64,000 nt of DNA from an uncultured Clostridia bacterium (GCA_947625375.1 CANQOC010000002.1:62001-126000), one strand, 5' to 3'; numbered from the stretch's first letter, positions 51,078 to 60,703 are shown. The notes: generated by a model from the sequence alone, not told the origin. Program-made: numbers and translations.

Positions 51078-52496
51078 TTAAGCGTTATCCGCCTTTTTTA
51101 CAACCGTCCCCTGTCTTGTCTCTTCAACGGTATAGCCGAGCTCAAGGATTTTCCCCCTTATTTCGTCGGCGAGCGCAAAGTTCTTTTCGCTCCTTGCGGC
51201 CTTTCTCTGTTCAATCAGCGCCGCAACCTCCTCGGGAATCTCCTCGCCGCCGCCGTTCTTCTCCCTAAGCTTTTCGGCGGCATTTATCAGTCCGAGCGAC
51301 AGCACCGAGTCGAAGTCGGCAATCAGCGAAAGCTTCGCCGCGCCGGAGATATTGCTTTTCAGCACGTCATAGAGCGCGGTTATCGCGAGCGAGGTGTTGA
51401 GGTCGTTATCCATCGCGGCGGAAAAGCTCTCTTTCAGGCGGTCATATTCATCTCCGCCGACGTCGCCGGTGTTATCAAGCTGTGCAATCCTTGCGGCGAG
51501 CTTTGAATACGCCGCGGCGGCGTTGCCGAGGTTGTCCCAGCTGAACGTAAGACCCTTTCTGTAGTGGCTCTGGAGGCAGAAGAAGCGGTAGACGAGCGGG
51601 TCATACCCCTTTTCCTCGAGCAAGGACACCGTCAGAAATTCGCCCTTCGACTTCGACATCTTCCCGCCCTCCGAGAGAAGGTGGTGGACATGGAACCACT
51701 GCGGGCACCAGCTATGACCGAGATATGCCTCGGACTGTGCGATTTCGTTGGTGTGATGCGGGAATACGTTGTCGATTCCGCCGCAGTGGAGATCGAGGTA
51801 TTCGCCGTTGTTCTTCATCGAGATGCAGGAGCACTCGATATGCCACCCCGGATAGCCGAGTCCCCAAGGCGAGTCCCACTTAAGCTCCTGGTCCTCGAAC
51901 TTCGACTTGGTGAACCAAAGAACAAAATCGGTCTTGCTCCTTTTATTGGCGTCGGCGCCGACACCCTCGCGGACGCCGACCGCAAGGTCTTCCTCGTCGA
52001 AGTCGTTGAAGACATAGTATTTTTCGAGCTTCGACGTGTCGAAATAGATGTTCCCGCCGGCCTCGTATGCGTATCCCTTGTCGATGAGCGCCGAGATGAC
52101 GCGAATGAATTCGCCGATATATCCCGTCGCGGGGACAACGGTGTCCGGCGTCCTGATGTTAAGCTTTTTGCAGTCGTCAAAGAAAGCGTCGGTATAAAAT
52201 TTCGCAATCTCCATCACCGTCTTGTGCTCCCGCTTCGCGCCCTTGAGCATTTTATCGTCGCCGGTGTCGCCGTCCGAGGTGAGGTGTCCGACGTCGGTGA
52301 TGTTCATGACGCGGTTGACCGTATACCCCGAATAGCGGAGGTATTTTTCGAGGACGTCTTCCATTATATATGACCGAAGATTTCCGATGTGCGCGTAGTG
52401 ATAGACCGTCGGGCCGCAGGTATACATTTCGACCCGCCCGGGGGTATGGGTCACAAATTCGTCCTTCGAGCGCGTAAGACTGTTATATAGCTTCAT
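51078..52496 (-). CDS. cysS: Cysteinyl-tRNA synthetase
   Basis: 472 residues, class I. HIGH motif as YAHIGNLRS (about residues 36-44), zinc ligands C28 region in TCGPTVYHY and CSCIS plus HCGGIDNVFPHH, KMSKS motif GGKMSKSKG (about 268-276), and the DALR helical domain after 350. Charges tRNA-Cys. Start overlaps cysE stop by one base (TAATG). Under T-box control through cysE. Confidence 0.97.
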   Translation of the reverse strand: MKLYNSLTRSKDEFVTHTPGRVEMYTCGPTVYHYAHIGNLRSYIMEDVLEKYLRYSGYTVNRVMNITDVGHLTSDGDTGDDKMLKGAKREHKTVMEIAKFYTDAFFDDCKKLNIRTPDTVVPATGYIGEFIRVISALIDKGYAYEAGGNIYFDTSKLEKYYVFNDFDEEDLAVGVREGVGADANKRSKTDFVLWFTKSKFEDQELKWDSPWGLGYPGWHIECSCISMKNNGEYLDLHCGGIDNVFPHHTNEIAQSEAYLGHSWCPQWFHVHHLLSEGGKMSKSKGEFLTVSLLEEKGYDPLVYRFFCLQSHYRKGLTFSWDNLGNAAAAYSKLAARIAQLDNTGDVGGDEYDRLKESFSAAMDNDLNTSLAITALYDVLKSNISGAAKLSLIADFDSVLSLGLINAAEKLREKNGGGEEIPEEVAALIEQRKAARSEKNFALADEIRGKILELGYTVEETRQGTVVKKADNA

Positions 52497-53161
52497 TATT
52501 GCACTTCCTTCCGCCCGTCTTCGAGCAGTTTTATTTTTCCTTCGAGCTCTTCAATCTTCGCGCGCTGGCGGCAGAGCTCCTGCGACACGGGGTCGGGAAT
52601 GTGAATCTGGTCGAGGTCGTTCACCCGGACTCCGTTTCTTCTGACGACCCGCGCCGGAACGCCGACGGCGGTCGCGTTTGCGGGCACGGCGTCGAGGACG
52701 ACGGCGTTTGCGGCAATCTTTGCGTTATCTCCGACGGTAAACGGTCCGAGGACCTTTGCGCCGCAGCCGACCATCACGTTGTTGCCGAGGGTCGGGTGGC
52801 GCTTGCCCTTGCCCTTGCCGGTGCCTCCGAGGGTCACGCCCTGATAGAGAATACAGTTGTCGCCGATTTCGGCGGTCTCGCCGATGACGACGCCGGCGCC
52901 GTGGTCGATAAAGAGGTTCTTCCCGATTTTTGCCCCGGGGTGAATCTCGATGCCGGTGATAAGGCGGCCGAGCTGAGACAGTGCGCGCGCGGCGGTCTTA
53001 AAGTTGTTGACATGAAGCCGGTGGGCGATTCGGTAGATGAATACGGCGTGCAGCCCCGAATATGTCAGGAGGATTTCGACGCCCGAGCCGGCGGCCGGGT
53101 CTCTTTCGCGGACAAGCTCAACCTCGTCCCTAATCCGTCCGATTGCACCAAAAATGTCCAA
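52496..53161 (-). CDS. cysE: Serine O-acetyltransferase
   Basis: 221 residues. N-terminal helical domain, then left-handed beta-helix hexapeptide repeats ([41 protein letters not shown]). His in DHGAG and the [12 protein letters not shown] loop are the catalytic and CoA-binding parts. Makes O-acetylserine for cysteine synthesis. A coiled-coil-like tail (about 195-215) is present. First gene after the T-box leader; pairing of cysE with cysS is common in Clostridia. Confidence 0.96.
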   Translation of the reverse strand: MDIFGAIGRIRDEVELVRERDPAAGSGVEILLTYSGLHAVFIYRIAHRLHVNNFKTAARALSQLGRLITGIEIHPGAKIGKNLFIDHGAGVVIGETAEIGDNCILYQGVTLGGTGKGKGKRHPTLGNNVMVGCGAKVLGPFTVGDNAKIAANAVVLDAVPANATAVGVPARVVRRNGVRVNDLDQIHIPDPVSQELCRQRAKIEELEGKIKLLEDGRKEVQ

Positions 53162-53178
53162 AACAAATCCCTCTTTTC

Positions 53179-53405
53179 AAAAAATAAACGCCGCCCTGCC
53201 GCACCCGGCGGCAAAAGGGAGGCGAGTTCTCGCGGTTCCACTCCGATTTATTTCTCGAAAGCCTTAACGCGGCCGACGCGGCGGCATTTCCTCCGCCGGG
53301 CTTACGGGCGCACCTTCGCCGCCCTCCCCGCCGCGCTTCCAGCCTTGTCGCGGCTCTCTTTCGGGTACCCTCGGCTACTCTTCCCGCTCATCGCCTTTTT
53401 GTATT
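53179..53405 (-). promoter_or_regulatory. T-box leader (tRNA-Cys responsive) of cysE-cysS
   Basis: Minus strand. Near the 5' end it has GGCGATGAGCGGGAAGAGTA, the usual stem I start with AG-bulge. The T-box core AGTGGAACCGCGAGAACTCGCC lies at about 53217-53238. A TGC triplet (53312-53310) in the GAAGGTGCG loop is a fitting Cys specifier. The terminator stem GCCGCC/GGCGGC (53190-53212) is followed by TTTATTTTTT. Uncharged tRNA-Cys would stabilise the antiterminator and turn on cysE, cysS and the cyclophilin gene. Confidence 0.9.
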
Positions 53406-53411
53406 ATATGC

Positions 53412-53440
53412 AGTATAGCACAGCCGGGTGAAAAAATCAA
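53412..53440 (-). promoter_or_regulatory. Promoter of the T-box operon
   Basis: Minus strand TTGATT (53440-53435), 17-base spacer, TATACT (53417-53412). Confidence 0.72.
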
Positions 53441-53449
53441 GAGGCACGG

Positions 53450-53518
53450 GCAAAGATGACAGATATGAGAAGTCAGAAGTCAGAAGATAGAGGATAGAAG
53501 TTAGAGGATAGAGATGAG
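53450..53518. repeat. AGAAGTCAG-type purine-rich repeat
   Basis: Reads AGAAGTCAGAAGTCAGAAGATAGAGGATAGAAGTTAGAGGATAG, the same family as at 31768, 47795, 48500, 48880 and 63174. No coding sense. Confidence 0.8.
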
Positions 53519-53534
53519 GCCTGAGCGGCCGCAA

Positions 53535-53777
53535 CTAATATATTTCCTGTTCAAGACTGTCAAAAATCTCTGCCGAGAAGAATTCTCCGAGTGTGATATT
53601 CAGTCCGTCACAAAATTTTTTGATGGTCGTAATCGAGATGTCCCGCCTTTTCGGGTCAAGCATTGAATAAGCCGTGGACGGAGTAACGCCCGAGCGATTT
53701 GCCAATTCGTTGATTTTTATACCTTTTTCACGGCAAAGTTCCAAAATCCTTTCCGTAACTGCGTCCTTGACAGACAT
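53535..53777 (-). CDS. XRE family transcriptional regulator
   Basis: 80 residues. The HTH is in the first two thirds: GIKINELANRSGVTPSTAYS is the core, with DISITTIKKFCDGLNITLGEFF after it. GAGGTG ribosome-binding site 5 bases before ATG. Divergent from a DUF5067-like lipoprotein gene; a 30-bp inverted repeat between them (53808-53837) overlaps the -35 of that gene, so this regulator probably represses it and perhaps itself. Confidence 0.88.
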   Translation of the reverse strand: MSVKDAVTERILELCREKGIKINELANRSGVTPSTAYSMLDPKRRDISITTIKKFCDGLNITLGEFFSAEIFDSLEQEIY

Positions 53778-53807
53778 AATATCACCTCAAGGACATTTTA
53801 AAAAATT

Positions 53808-53837
53808 TTACGCAAATGCGTGTACGCACTTGCGTAA
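53808..53837. promoter_or_regulatory. 30-bp inverted repeat, probable XRE operator
   Basis: Arms TTACGCAAATGCGTG and TACGCACTTGCGTAA match at 13 of 15 positions. The right arm contains the -35 of the lipoprotein promoter. Confidence 0.8.
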
Positions 53838-53858
53838 TTAAGAAAAGTATGCTATAAT
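53830..53858 (+). promoter_or_regulatory. Promoter of the DUF5067-like lipoprotein gene
   Basis: TTGCGT (53830-53835), 17-base spacer, TATAAT (53853-53858). Operator overlap with the -35. Confidence 0.75.
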
Positions 53859-53890
53859 ATTCTCACTTTATTCGTAAAGGAGACATCAAA

Positions 53891-54859
53891 ATGAAAAAAC
53901 TTGTAAAAATTCTCGGCATCATAATCGTTGTTATTGCGGTACTCGTCGCGGCGGTATCATGCGTGGCAGACTACGGCGACAGCGATTCATCTTCCTCTGA
54001 CGGCGATTCGGCAAACGCAGCTGCGGCAAGTCCCGACAGCTCCCCCGACGATTCCTCGGACACCCTCAGCGCAAAGCGTCCGGAAGCCGCGCCTCTCGAA
54101 CCCTCCGGCGACCTCGGCAATTATCATGTTGAAATCGGTGAGTGCACTCTCACAAAAGACTACAGCGGCAGAGCGGCGGCGGTTATAAGCTATACGTTCA
54201 CCAATAACGGCGACGAAGCGGAGAGCGCAATGGTAGCTTTATTGGACAGAGCGTTCCAAAACGGCGTAAGCCTTGAAACGGCAATATTTGGCGATGACAG
54301 CATAGTCAACTCCGCCGATGTTATGAAGGACATTCAGCCCGGCGCAAGCATCGAAATCAAGGAAGGCTTTTTACTGTCGAGCGAAAGCGCTCCGATAGAA
54401 TATGAGCTTCAAGAGACAATATCATTCAGTGACGACAAGCTCGGAAAGACCTTTGTAATCGACGAAAACGGCAAGACCGAATATCCTACCGCTCCGCAGG
54501 GCAGTAAAAGCGGTACGCTCGGCGACTATGACGTTTCTATCATATCGAGCGAAATCGGAGACGACTATGACGGCAAAGACGTTCTTATCGTTCATTATGG
54601 ATTTACCAACAACGGCAAAAAGGAGGCAAGCTTCTCACTGAGCATTTCCGCGGAAGCCTTCCAAAACGGCGTTGAGCTTGAGCGTGCCTACTTTGCGGAC
54701 AGCAACGACGCCTCCTCTCTGTATGTCAAACCCGGTGCCGGAATTGAGGTTGTGCTGGCGTACGAGCTACCCGACACATCGGCAACGGTCAACCTTGAAG
54801 TGTCAGAGCTGTTAAGCTTCAGCGACGAAAAGCTGACCGCGACAATAGAGCTCGGATAA
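53891..54859 (+). CDS. Lipoprotein with two DUF5067-like domains
   Basis: 322 residues. Hydrophobic signal (8-22) ending at AVSC gives a lipobox Cys at about 24. A Ser/Asp/Ala/Pro-rich linker (about 28-72) follows. Two homologous halves: LGNYHVEIGECTLTKDYSGRAAAVISYTFTNNG (about 76-108) and LGDYDVSIISSEIGDDYDGKDVLIVHYGFTNNG (about 214-246), each with AFQNGV and ending in ISFSDDKL or LSFSDEKL. Likely a surface-anchored protein of unknown role, common in Gram-positive gut bacteria. Strong AAAGGAG ribosome-binding site. Confidence 0.82.
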   Translation: MKKLVKILGIIIVVIAVLVAAVSCVADYGDSDSSSSDGDSANAAAASPDSSPDDSSDTLSAKRPEAAPLEPSGDLGNYHVEIGECTLTKDYSGRAAAVISYTFTNNGDEAESAMVALLDRAFQNGVSLETAIFGDDSIVNSADVMKDIQPGASIEIKEGFLLSSESAPIEYELQETISFSDDKLGKTFVIDENGKTEYPTAPQGSKSGTLGDYDVSIISSEIGDDYDGKDVLIVHYGFTNNGKKEASFSLSISAEAFQNGVELERAYFADSNDASSLYVKPGAGIEVVLAYELPDTSATVNLEVSELLSFSDEKLTATIELG

Positions 54860-54868
54860 AACGCATAT

Positions 54869-54897
54869 AAAAAGCAGCCGTAAAATGGCTGCTTTTT
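54869..54897. terminator. Bidirectional terminator between the lipoprotein gene and upp
   Basis: Stem AAAAAGCAGCC / GGCTGCTTTTT (11 bp, 7-base loop), T-runs on both strands. Confidence 0.92.
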
Positions 54898-54910
54898 CAT
54901 GTCCGTATTC

Positions 54911-55540
54911 TCATTTCGTCCCGTAAATCCTGTCGCCTGCGTCGCCGAGTCCCGGGACGATATAGGCGTTCTCGTTGAGGCACTCGTCGAGGTTGCCGCA
55001 GTATATCTCGACGTCGGGATGGGCGACCGAAAGCGCCCTGAGTCCCTCGGGCGCCGCGATAATCGACATAAACTTGATGTGCTTTCCGCCGCGCTGTTTT
55101 ATAAGGTTGATTGCGTCGACGGCGGAGCCGCCGGTCGCGAGCATCGGGTCGAGGACGATTATAAGCCGCTCGCCGATGTTGTCGGGAAGCTTGCAGTAAT
55201 ACTCGTGCGGAATGTGCGTGACCTCGTCGCGGTACATTCCGATGTGCCCGACCTTTGCCGACGGGACAAGCGCGAGAATTCCGTTCACCATTCCGAGTCC
55301 CGCCCTTAAAATCGGGACAATCGCAAGCTTTTTGCCCGCAACCATCGGCTGTATAGTCTTGCAAATCGGCGTTTCGATTTCGACCATATCGGTCGGAAGG
55401 TCGCGAAGCGCCTCGTATCCCATAAGCGTCGCTATCTCCTCGATAAGAGTGCGGAAATCCTTGGTGCCGGTCGACTTGTCTCTTAAAAGTGAAATCTTGT
55501 GCTTGATAAGCGGGTGGTCGAAAATTGTTATCTGTGACAT
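54911..55540 (-). CDS. upp: Uracil phosphoribosyltransferase
   Basis: 209 residues from the ATG at 55540 (AAAGGAG, 7-base spacer); a longer frame upstream crosses the promoter. Makes UMP from uracil and PRPP. The PRPP loop [15 protein letters not shown] (about 128-142) and the uracil-binding C-terminal [13 protein letters not shown] are both present. Cytoplasmic salvage enzyme. Complete. Confidence 0.97.
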   Translation of the reverse strand: MSQITIFDHPLIKHKISLLRDKSTGTKDFRTLIEEIATLMGYEALRDLPTDMVEIETPICKTIQPMVAGKKLAIVPILRAGLGMVNGILALVPSAKVGHIGMYRDEVTHIPHEYYCKLPDNIGERLIIVLDPMLATGGSAVDAINLIKQRGGKHIKFMSIIAAPEGLRALSVAHPDVEIYCGNLDECLNENAYIVPGLGDAGDRIYGTK

Positions 55541-55565
55541 AATCTCGCTCCTTTCGGTTTTTTTC

Positions 55566-55594
55566 ATTCTATCACCTTTCGGCGACGATTTCAA
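55566..55594 (-). promoter_or_regulatory. Sigma-A promoter of upp
   Basis: Minus strand TTGAAA (55594-55589), 17-base spacer, TAGAAT (55571-55566). Confidence 0.78.
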
Positions 55595-55622
55595 CCCCGT
55601 AATCAAAATTTCATAAAACGTG

Positions 55623-55651
55623 TTGAAAATCCCCCGCCGCCGTGATAGAAT
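55623..55651 (+). promoter_or_regulatory. Sigma-A promoter of the GH2 gene
   Basis: TTGAAA (55623-55628), 17-base spacer, TAGAAT (55646-55651) with extended -10 TG. Same -35/-10 pair as the divergent upp promoter. Confidence 0.78.
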
Positions 55652-55681
55652 AATGATAATCAATCAGAAGGAGATTTTGCC

Positions 55682-58600
55682 ATGGAAAGATATCTTTTGA
55701 ATCACGGCTGGGAATTCTGCCTCTGCGAACCCGACGGAAAACCCGGGCGCTTTTCCCCCGTCGACATTCCGCACGACTGGCTTATATATGACGCCGAAAA
55801 TCTCTATAAGGACGGCGACGGACACTATCGCCGGGAAATCGACGTCACCGACGCGGGACTTAACTATGTCCTTCGCTTCGAGGGGGTATATCAGGACTGC
55901 ACCGTATATCTCAACGGGCGCGAAATCTTTGAGTGGAAATACGGATATACGACCTTCGACGTCCCGCTTTCGGGCATTAAGAGCGGCAGGAACACCGTCG
56001 AGGTCCTCGTACGGCACCGTCACCCTAACTCGCGCTGGTATTCGGGCGCGGGAATCTACAGAAACGTATGGCTCACCGTTAAGGGCGAGAGCGAAATCCT
56101 CCCCGACGGGATATATGTCACCCCGAAAAAGACCCCCGGCGGATTTATAACCGAGACCGACACCGAGCTCCGCGGACGCGGCGAGGCGCTTTTGCGGCAC
56201 ACAATATCTGACACCGGCGGAAACGCCGTCTCCTCCGTCGAGACGAAAGTCACCCTCGGCGAAGAGGTCTCGGTCATAAGCCTTTGCCTCCCCGAATTTT
56301 CGCCGAAGACATGGAGTCCCGAGGAGCCGAACCTCTATCGCCTCAAAACCGAGCTGATTCAGGGCGGCGAGGCGGTCGACGGGGTGACGCAAGGCATCGG
56401 CTATAAGACCCTTGAATTCACCTCCGACCGCGGACTCTTCCTCAACGGAAAGCCTTATAAGCTCTTGGGAACATGTATACATCACGACTGCGGCGCGCTC
56501 GGCTCGGCGGTGAATAAGGCGGCCGTTCGGCGGCAGTTTGAGATACTTAAGGACATGGGCGTGAACTCGCTGAGGACGTCGCACAACCCGCCGTCAGTCG
56601 AATTTCTCGACCTCTGCGACGAGATGGGATTTTTGGTCGACAACGAGTGCTTCGACATGTGGGAGCGCCCGAAGAACAGATACGACTATGCCCGCTTCTT
56701 CCCCGAGTGGCACGGGCGGGACGTTAAAAGCTGGGTCCGCCGCGACCGCAACCGCGCCTGTATGCTTATGTGGTCAATCGGAAACGAGATTTCGGACACA
56801 AACTTTCTCCCCCGCGGCGCCGAGGTCACCGAGGAGCTGAAGCGGTGCGTCCGCTTGCATGACTACAAGAACATGTACCCCGTGACCCTCGGGTCGAACA
56901 CGATGTATACCGACGGAGGGCAGGAGTGCGCCAAGCACCTCGACATCGTCGGCTACAACTATCTCGAGCGGCTATATGACGAGCACCACGAAAAATACCC
57001 CGACTGGAAAATCTACGGCTCAGAGACCTCGTCGACCTATCAGTCGAGGGGGGTATATCACTTCCCGGCGTCGACGGTGACGTCGACCTTCGACGACGAA
57101 CAGTGCTCGTCGCTGATGAACTGCGCGACAAGCTACGGCGCAATCAACCCCGAGTACAACATCACCATCGACCGCGCAAAGAAATTCTCGCTCGGACAGT
57201 ATACATGGACCGCGCTCGACTATATCGGCGAGCCGACGCCCTTTCACACCAAAAACTCCCACTTCGGGCACGTCGACACCGCCGGCTTCCCGAAGGACAC
57301 CTATTACGCCTATAAGGCGGAATGGAACCTCGCGGGAGACCCGTTTGTACACGTCTATCCCTATTGGGACTGGAACGAAGGACAGCTTATCGACCTCTTC
57401 ATCTTCTCGAACTGCTTTGAATCCGAGCTTTGGGTGAACGGCGAATGTCTCGGGCGGCACCGGCACGACCACACCGGCTTCGGAAAGCTCTCGGGAAGGT
57501 GGCAGGTGCCCTATCACCGCGGAGAAATCCGGGCAATAGGCTATGACGAGCGCGGAAACAAGGTCGCCGAGATGGTAAGAAAGAGCTTCGGCGACCCGTC
57601 CGCGATATCCCTCGTCCCCGACAGGCGGACAATCTCGGCGAACGGCGAGGATTTGATTTATGTCGAAATCGGAATGACCGACAAGGACGGAAACCCCGTC
57701 GAGAACGCGAGGAACAGGGTTTATGTCACCGTCACCGGCGCGGGACGGCTCGTCGGCCTCGACAACGGCGACTCGACCGACTATGACCAATACAAGGGGA
57801 GCTCGCGGAGGCTCTTCAACGGCAAGCTTATCGCAATCATCGCCGCGAGGGACTTCGCCGGGGACATCGAAATGACGGTGCGCTCGGCCGGTCTTCCCGA
57901 CGCAAGGCTTTCGCTGAGCGCCGTTGAATATGACGGCGAGGCGGCCTGCTGCACCGCGGAAAACTATGAGAGTCCCTACAGTCCCGAGGTGCCGGTCAGG
58001 AAGATTGAGCTTTCGCTGAGCACCCAGACGCTCACCCCCGACTGCCCCGAGGCGGTCGCGACAGTGAAGCTTTTCCCCGAAAACACGACCTATACGCCCG
58101 ATGACATCATGTTCAAGGCGACGAGCGACTCGGGGGTCGTGACGAATCTTTCAAAGGTCAGCTTTTCGGGCGGAAGGGCGAAAATCGCCGCCGTCGGCGA
58201 CGGAAAATACCGTATTCGCGCATATTGCAGGAACGGCACGCCGTTCGAGGCGGTCCTCTCCGAAACCGAAATGGAAAACACCGGCTTCGGAAAGGCGGGC
58301 TTCGACCCGTATTCCGAAAAGGTCAGCGCGTCGCTCTGTTCTTCGTCGGGGACGCCGCTTCAGGTCGTCATGCAGGGCGGACTCCAGACGCTCAAGGACA
58401 AAGAGTGCCGCATCGGCTTCGAGGGCGTCGACTTCGGAAAGACCGGCGCGGATTCCCTAACCGTCGGGATTTTCAGCTATTCGAGCGAGCCGATTCCCTT
58501 CGACCTCTGCGACGGCGGCGGAAACGTCATCGGAAGCTTTGTCTATCAGGCCGAGAGCCAGTGGAACACCTATAAATACAACACCTTTAAGCTCGGCGCG

Positions 58601-59035
58601 CCCCTGCGCGGCGTCCGCGACATCTGCTTTGTCTTCCGCGATTCCCTTCGCTTCGAGGGGTTCAGGTTCAATAAAATTCCGACCGTCGGCGGAGAAATCC
58701 CGGCGGCGGAGTGCGACAGCGTCTTCGGAGACTCGTATGAAAAGACGCCGAACGGGATTGAGCGCATCGGCAACAACGTCACCGTCATCTTTGAGGGAAT
58801 CGAGCCGGAGGAGCCGACCGGGTTCATCGAAATCCGCGGGAAAACGCGCAACGACGCCGAGAGCATACGCATCGTCGCCGACGGCGAGGACGGACAGAAC
58901 GTCTCGGTCATAAGCTTTTCGGGAAAAGACGAGCACACCGAGAGGTTCCCGCTTAAAATCGCGAAAAAAAGCCGCATAACCCTTATTTTCCTCCCGGGGT
59001 GCGACTTCGACCTTTATTCAATAAAGCTGATTTAA
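55682..59035 (+). CDS. Glycoside hydrolase family 2 (beta-galactosidase-like)
   Basis: 1117 residues, no signal peptide, so probably cytoplasmic. N-terminal sugar-binding domain with VDIPHDWLIYD and SRWYSGAGIYRNVWL (about 30-130), Ig-like domain, then the TIM barrel. HNPPSVEFLDLCDEMGFLV is the family strand; acid/base Glu is E369 in SIGNE, nucleophile E448 in YGSETSS. DUF4982-type and Ig-like domains follow (about 570-800), then an extra C-terminal region to 1117 with two beta-sandwich-like parts. It removes terminal beta-linked sugars (galactose or glucuronic acid-like) from imported oligosaccharides. AAGGAG ribosome-binding site. Confidence 0.92.
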   Translation: MERYLLNHGWEFCLCEPDGKPGRFSPVDIPHDWLIYDAENLYKDGDGHYRREIDVTDAGLNYVLRFEGVYQDCTVYLNGREIFEWKYGYTTFDVPLSGIKSGRNTVEVLVRHRHPNSRWYSGAGIYRNVWLTVKGESEILPDGIYVTPKKTPGGFITETDTELRGRGEALLRHTISDTGGNAVSSVETKVTLGEEVSVISLCLPEFSPKTWSPEEPNLYRLKTELIQGGEAVDGVTQGIGYKTLEFTSDRGLFLNGKPYKLLGTCIHHDCGALGSAVNKAAVRRQFEILKDMGVNSLRTSHNPPSVEFLDLCDEMGFLVDNECFDMWERPKNRYDYARFFPEWHGRDVKSWVRRDRNRACMLMWSIGNEISDTNFLPRGAEVTEELKRCVRLHDYKNMYPVTLGSNTMYTDGGQECAKHLDIVGYNYLERLYDEHHEKYPDWKIYGSETSSTYQSRGVYHFPASTVTSTFDDEQCSSLMNCATSYGAINPEYNITIDRAKKFSLGQYTWTALDYIGEPTPFHTKNSHFGHVDTAGFPKDTYYAYKAEWNLAGDPFVHVYPYWDWNEGQLIDLFIFSNCFESELWVNGECLGRHRHDHTGFGKLSGRWQVPYHRGEIRAIGYDERGNKVAEMVRKSFGDPSAISLVPDRRTISANGEDLIYVEIGMTDKDGNPVENARNRVYVTVTGAGRLVGLDNGDSTDYDQYKGSSRRLFNGKLIAIIAARDFAGDIEMTVRSAGLPDARLSLSAVEYDGEAACCTAENYESPYSPEVPVRKIELSLSTQTLTPDCPEAVATVKLFPENTTYTPDDIMFKATSDSGVVTNLSKVSFSGGRAKIAAVGDGKYRIRAYCRNGTPFEAVLSETEMENTGFGKAGFDPYSEKVSASLCSSSGTPLQVVMQGGLQTLKDKECRIGFEGVDFGKTGADSLTVGIFSYSSEPIPFDLCDGGGNVIGSFVYQAESQWNTYKYNTFKLGAPLRGVRDICFVFRDSLRFEGFRFNKIPTVGGEIPAAECDSVFGDSYEKTPNGIERIGNNVTVIFEGIEPEEPTGFIEIRGKTRNDAESIRIVADGEDGQNVSVISFSGKDEHTERFPLKIAKKSRITLIFLPGCDFDLYSIKLI

Positions 59036-59146
59036 CTGTGAATCCGCAATAACTTTCAGTCCTGACGCAAGGACAGACGCTCCTTTTATATTGTATACTT
59101 AATCGAGTGTTGATACACCGTATACATTTGAAAGGAGCATTATTTT

Positions 59147-60592
59147 ATGAAGAAACTTCTTGCGCTTGCGCTCGCCGCCGTATTGGTCATAACCCTTTTC
59201 GGCTGCGGGAAAAAACAGCGCGAACCGATTGAGCTCACCCTTTCGACCGAGGACTCCGCGGCAATCCTCAACGCCGCCGGAATAAGACTCCCGAGCGTCG
59301 AAGAGGTGTCGGCCGCGGGCAGCACCATCACCTATTTCTCCTGGTTCGACTCAATCCGCAACTACACCGAGGACGAAATCGTCAACACCGGATATTGGAC
59401 CTTCAAGAACATGTACGGCTGTGAGGTCGAATATATCGAGGCAAGCTATAACGACCGCTATGAACAGCTTGCCCGCTATATCATGGCGGACGACTCGCCC
59501 GACTTCTTCCCCGCCGGCATAAGCTCCGAGGCGACATTCCCGATGTACTGCATTAAAGGGACCTTCCTCCCCGTCGACGACTATATCGACTACAGCGACA
59601 AGCTTTGGGAGGGAATGGAAGAAGCCGCCGACTACTTTGCGCTCGGCAAGCACCACTTCGCGCTCGTCACCGACGTCACCTTCCGCGACATCTGCCCCTA
59701 TAACAAGAGGGTCGTCGACAGCTGGGGATTCGAGGACCCCGCCGAGCTCTATTATAACGACGAGTGGACATGGGACGTCTTCTATGACATGTGCATGGAG
59801 TTCTCGAGCGAGGACGACAACCGCTTTGCCCTCGAAGGATACACCTTCAACGGCGCTCTGAATCAGGAGGCGACCGGCGCAAAGTTCATCTATAAGGACG
59901 AAAACGGAAAATACTACTCGAACATCGACGACCCGATTTTCGAGGCCGTGAACGACCTCCTCTATAACCTCGTAAAGAACGGCTGTACATATCACGAGGG
60001 CAACGACTACTGGGCGGGAAGAAACGACCACCAGGTCGGCGCGGGCGTCAAGGACGGACAGACACTGTTCTATATGTGCCTCTTCGGAAACATTCAGGGA
60101 CCCGTTGCCGAGATGTCCGAGGTCTGGGGCGACATCGCCGCCGGCGAGCTTATGTATGTCCCGCTCCCGAGGTGGCAGGAGGGCGACGGCAACTATTACC
60201 TCGCCGCAATCCCGACCGGCTATATGATAGTCTCGGGTGCAAAGAACCCCGAGGGCGTCGCCCTGTTCGCGCAGTGCGAGCGCTTCAAGATTATCGACCC
60301 GACCGTCGTCAGAATCGACAGAAAGCAGCTCGAAGAGGTCTATCTCTGGAATCAGGACATGCTCGACATGTATGACGAATGTCGCGAAATCGTCCTCAAC
60401 AACACGACGATGTACCTTAACGGCAACCTCATCGACAACCTCAACACCGTATACAATCACTTCCGCGACGATATCGCCCGCTCTGCCAACACCACCTGGG
60501 CGCAGCTTAAGGAGACCTATTCCGACAGCTTTGACTACTACCTCGAGGAACAGAATAAAATCATCGAGGACTATATCGCCGAGAATTCATAA
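59147..60592 (+). CDS. Extracellular solute-binding lipoprotein (family 1, sugar type)
   Basis: 481 residues. Signal peptide with lipobox LFGC (Cys at about 20), then a periplasmic-binding fold of the family 1 sugar-binding type: long N-lobe (about 55-200), hinge, and WTWDVFYDMC and ANTTWAQLKETYSDSF as typical helices. AAAGGAG ribosome-binding site. It should capture oligosaccharide for an ABC importer, but no permease or ATPase gene lies nearby, so it is an orphan in this window. Expressed with GH2 and GH98 neighbours. Confidence 0.88.
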   Translation: MKKLLALALAAVLVITLFGCGKKQREPIELTLSTEDSAAILNAAGIRLPSVEEVSAAGSTITYFSWFDSIRNYTEDEIVNTGYWTFKNMYGCEVEYIEASYNDRYEQLARYIMADDSPDFFPAGISSEATFPMYCIKGTFLPVDDYIDYSDKLWEGMEEAADYFALGKHHFALVTDVTFRDICPYNKRVVDSWGFEDPAELYYNDEWTWDVFYDMCMEFSSEDDNRFALEGYTFNGALNQEATGAKFIYKDENGKYYSNIDDPIFEAVNDLLYNLVKNGCTYHEGNDYWAGRNDHQVGAGVKDGQTLFYMCLFGNIQGPVAEMSEVWGDIAAGELMYVPLPRWQEGDGNYYLAAIPTGYMIVSGAKNPEGVALFAQCERFKIIDPTVVRIDRKQLEEVYLWNQDMLDMYDECREIVLNNTTMYLNGNLIDNLNTVYNHFRDDIARSANTTWAQLKETYSDSFDYYLEEQNKIIEDYIAENS

Positions 60593-60598
60593 GCGTTT

Positions 60599-60626
60599 CC
60601 CCCGCGGTGAAGAGCTGCGGGGGTTT
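60599..60626 (+). terminator. Possible terminator after the solute-binding gene
   Basis: Stem CCCCCGC / GCGGGGG followed by TTTGAG. U-run short. Confidence 0.5.
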
Positions 60627-60703
60627 GAGCGGATAAAAGCGGAAAATCCGGTCTTTTATATGATTAACGCTGTTGACGAACAGTGGATTTTTCGGCAACC
60701 CGG

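Noticed and set aside
59092..59126. Paired GTATAC sites as operator of the solute-binding gene
   Set aside because: GTATAC is common in this AT-rich leader; no wider symmetry supports it.
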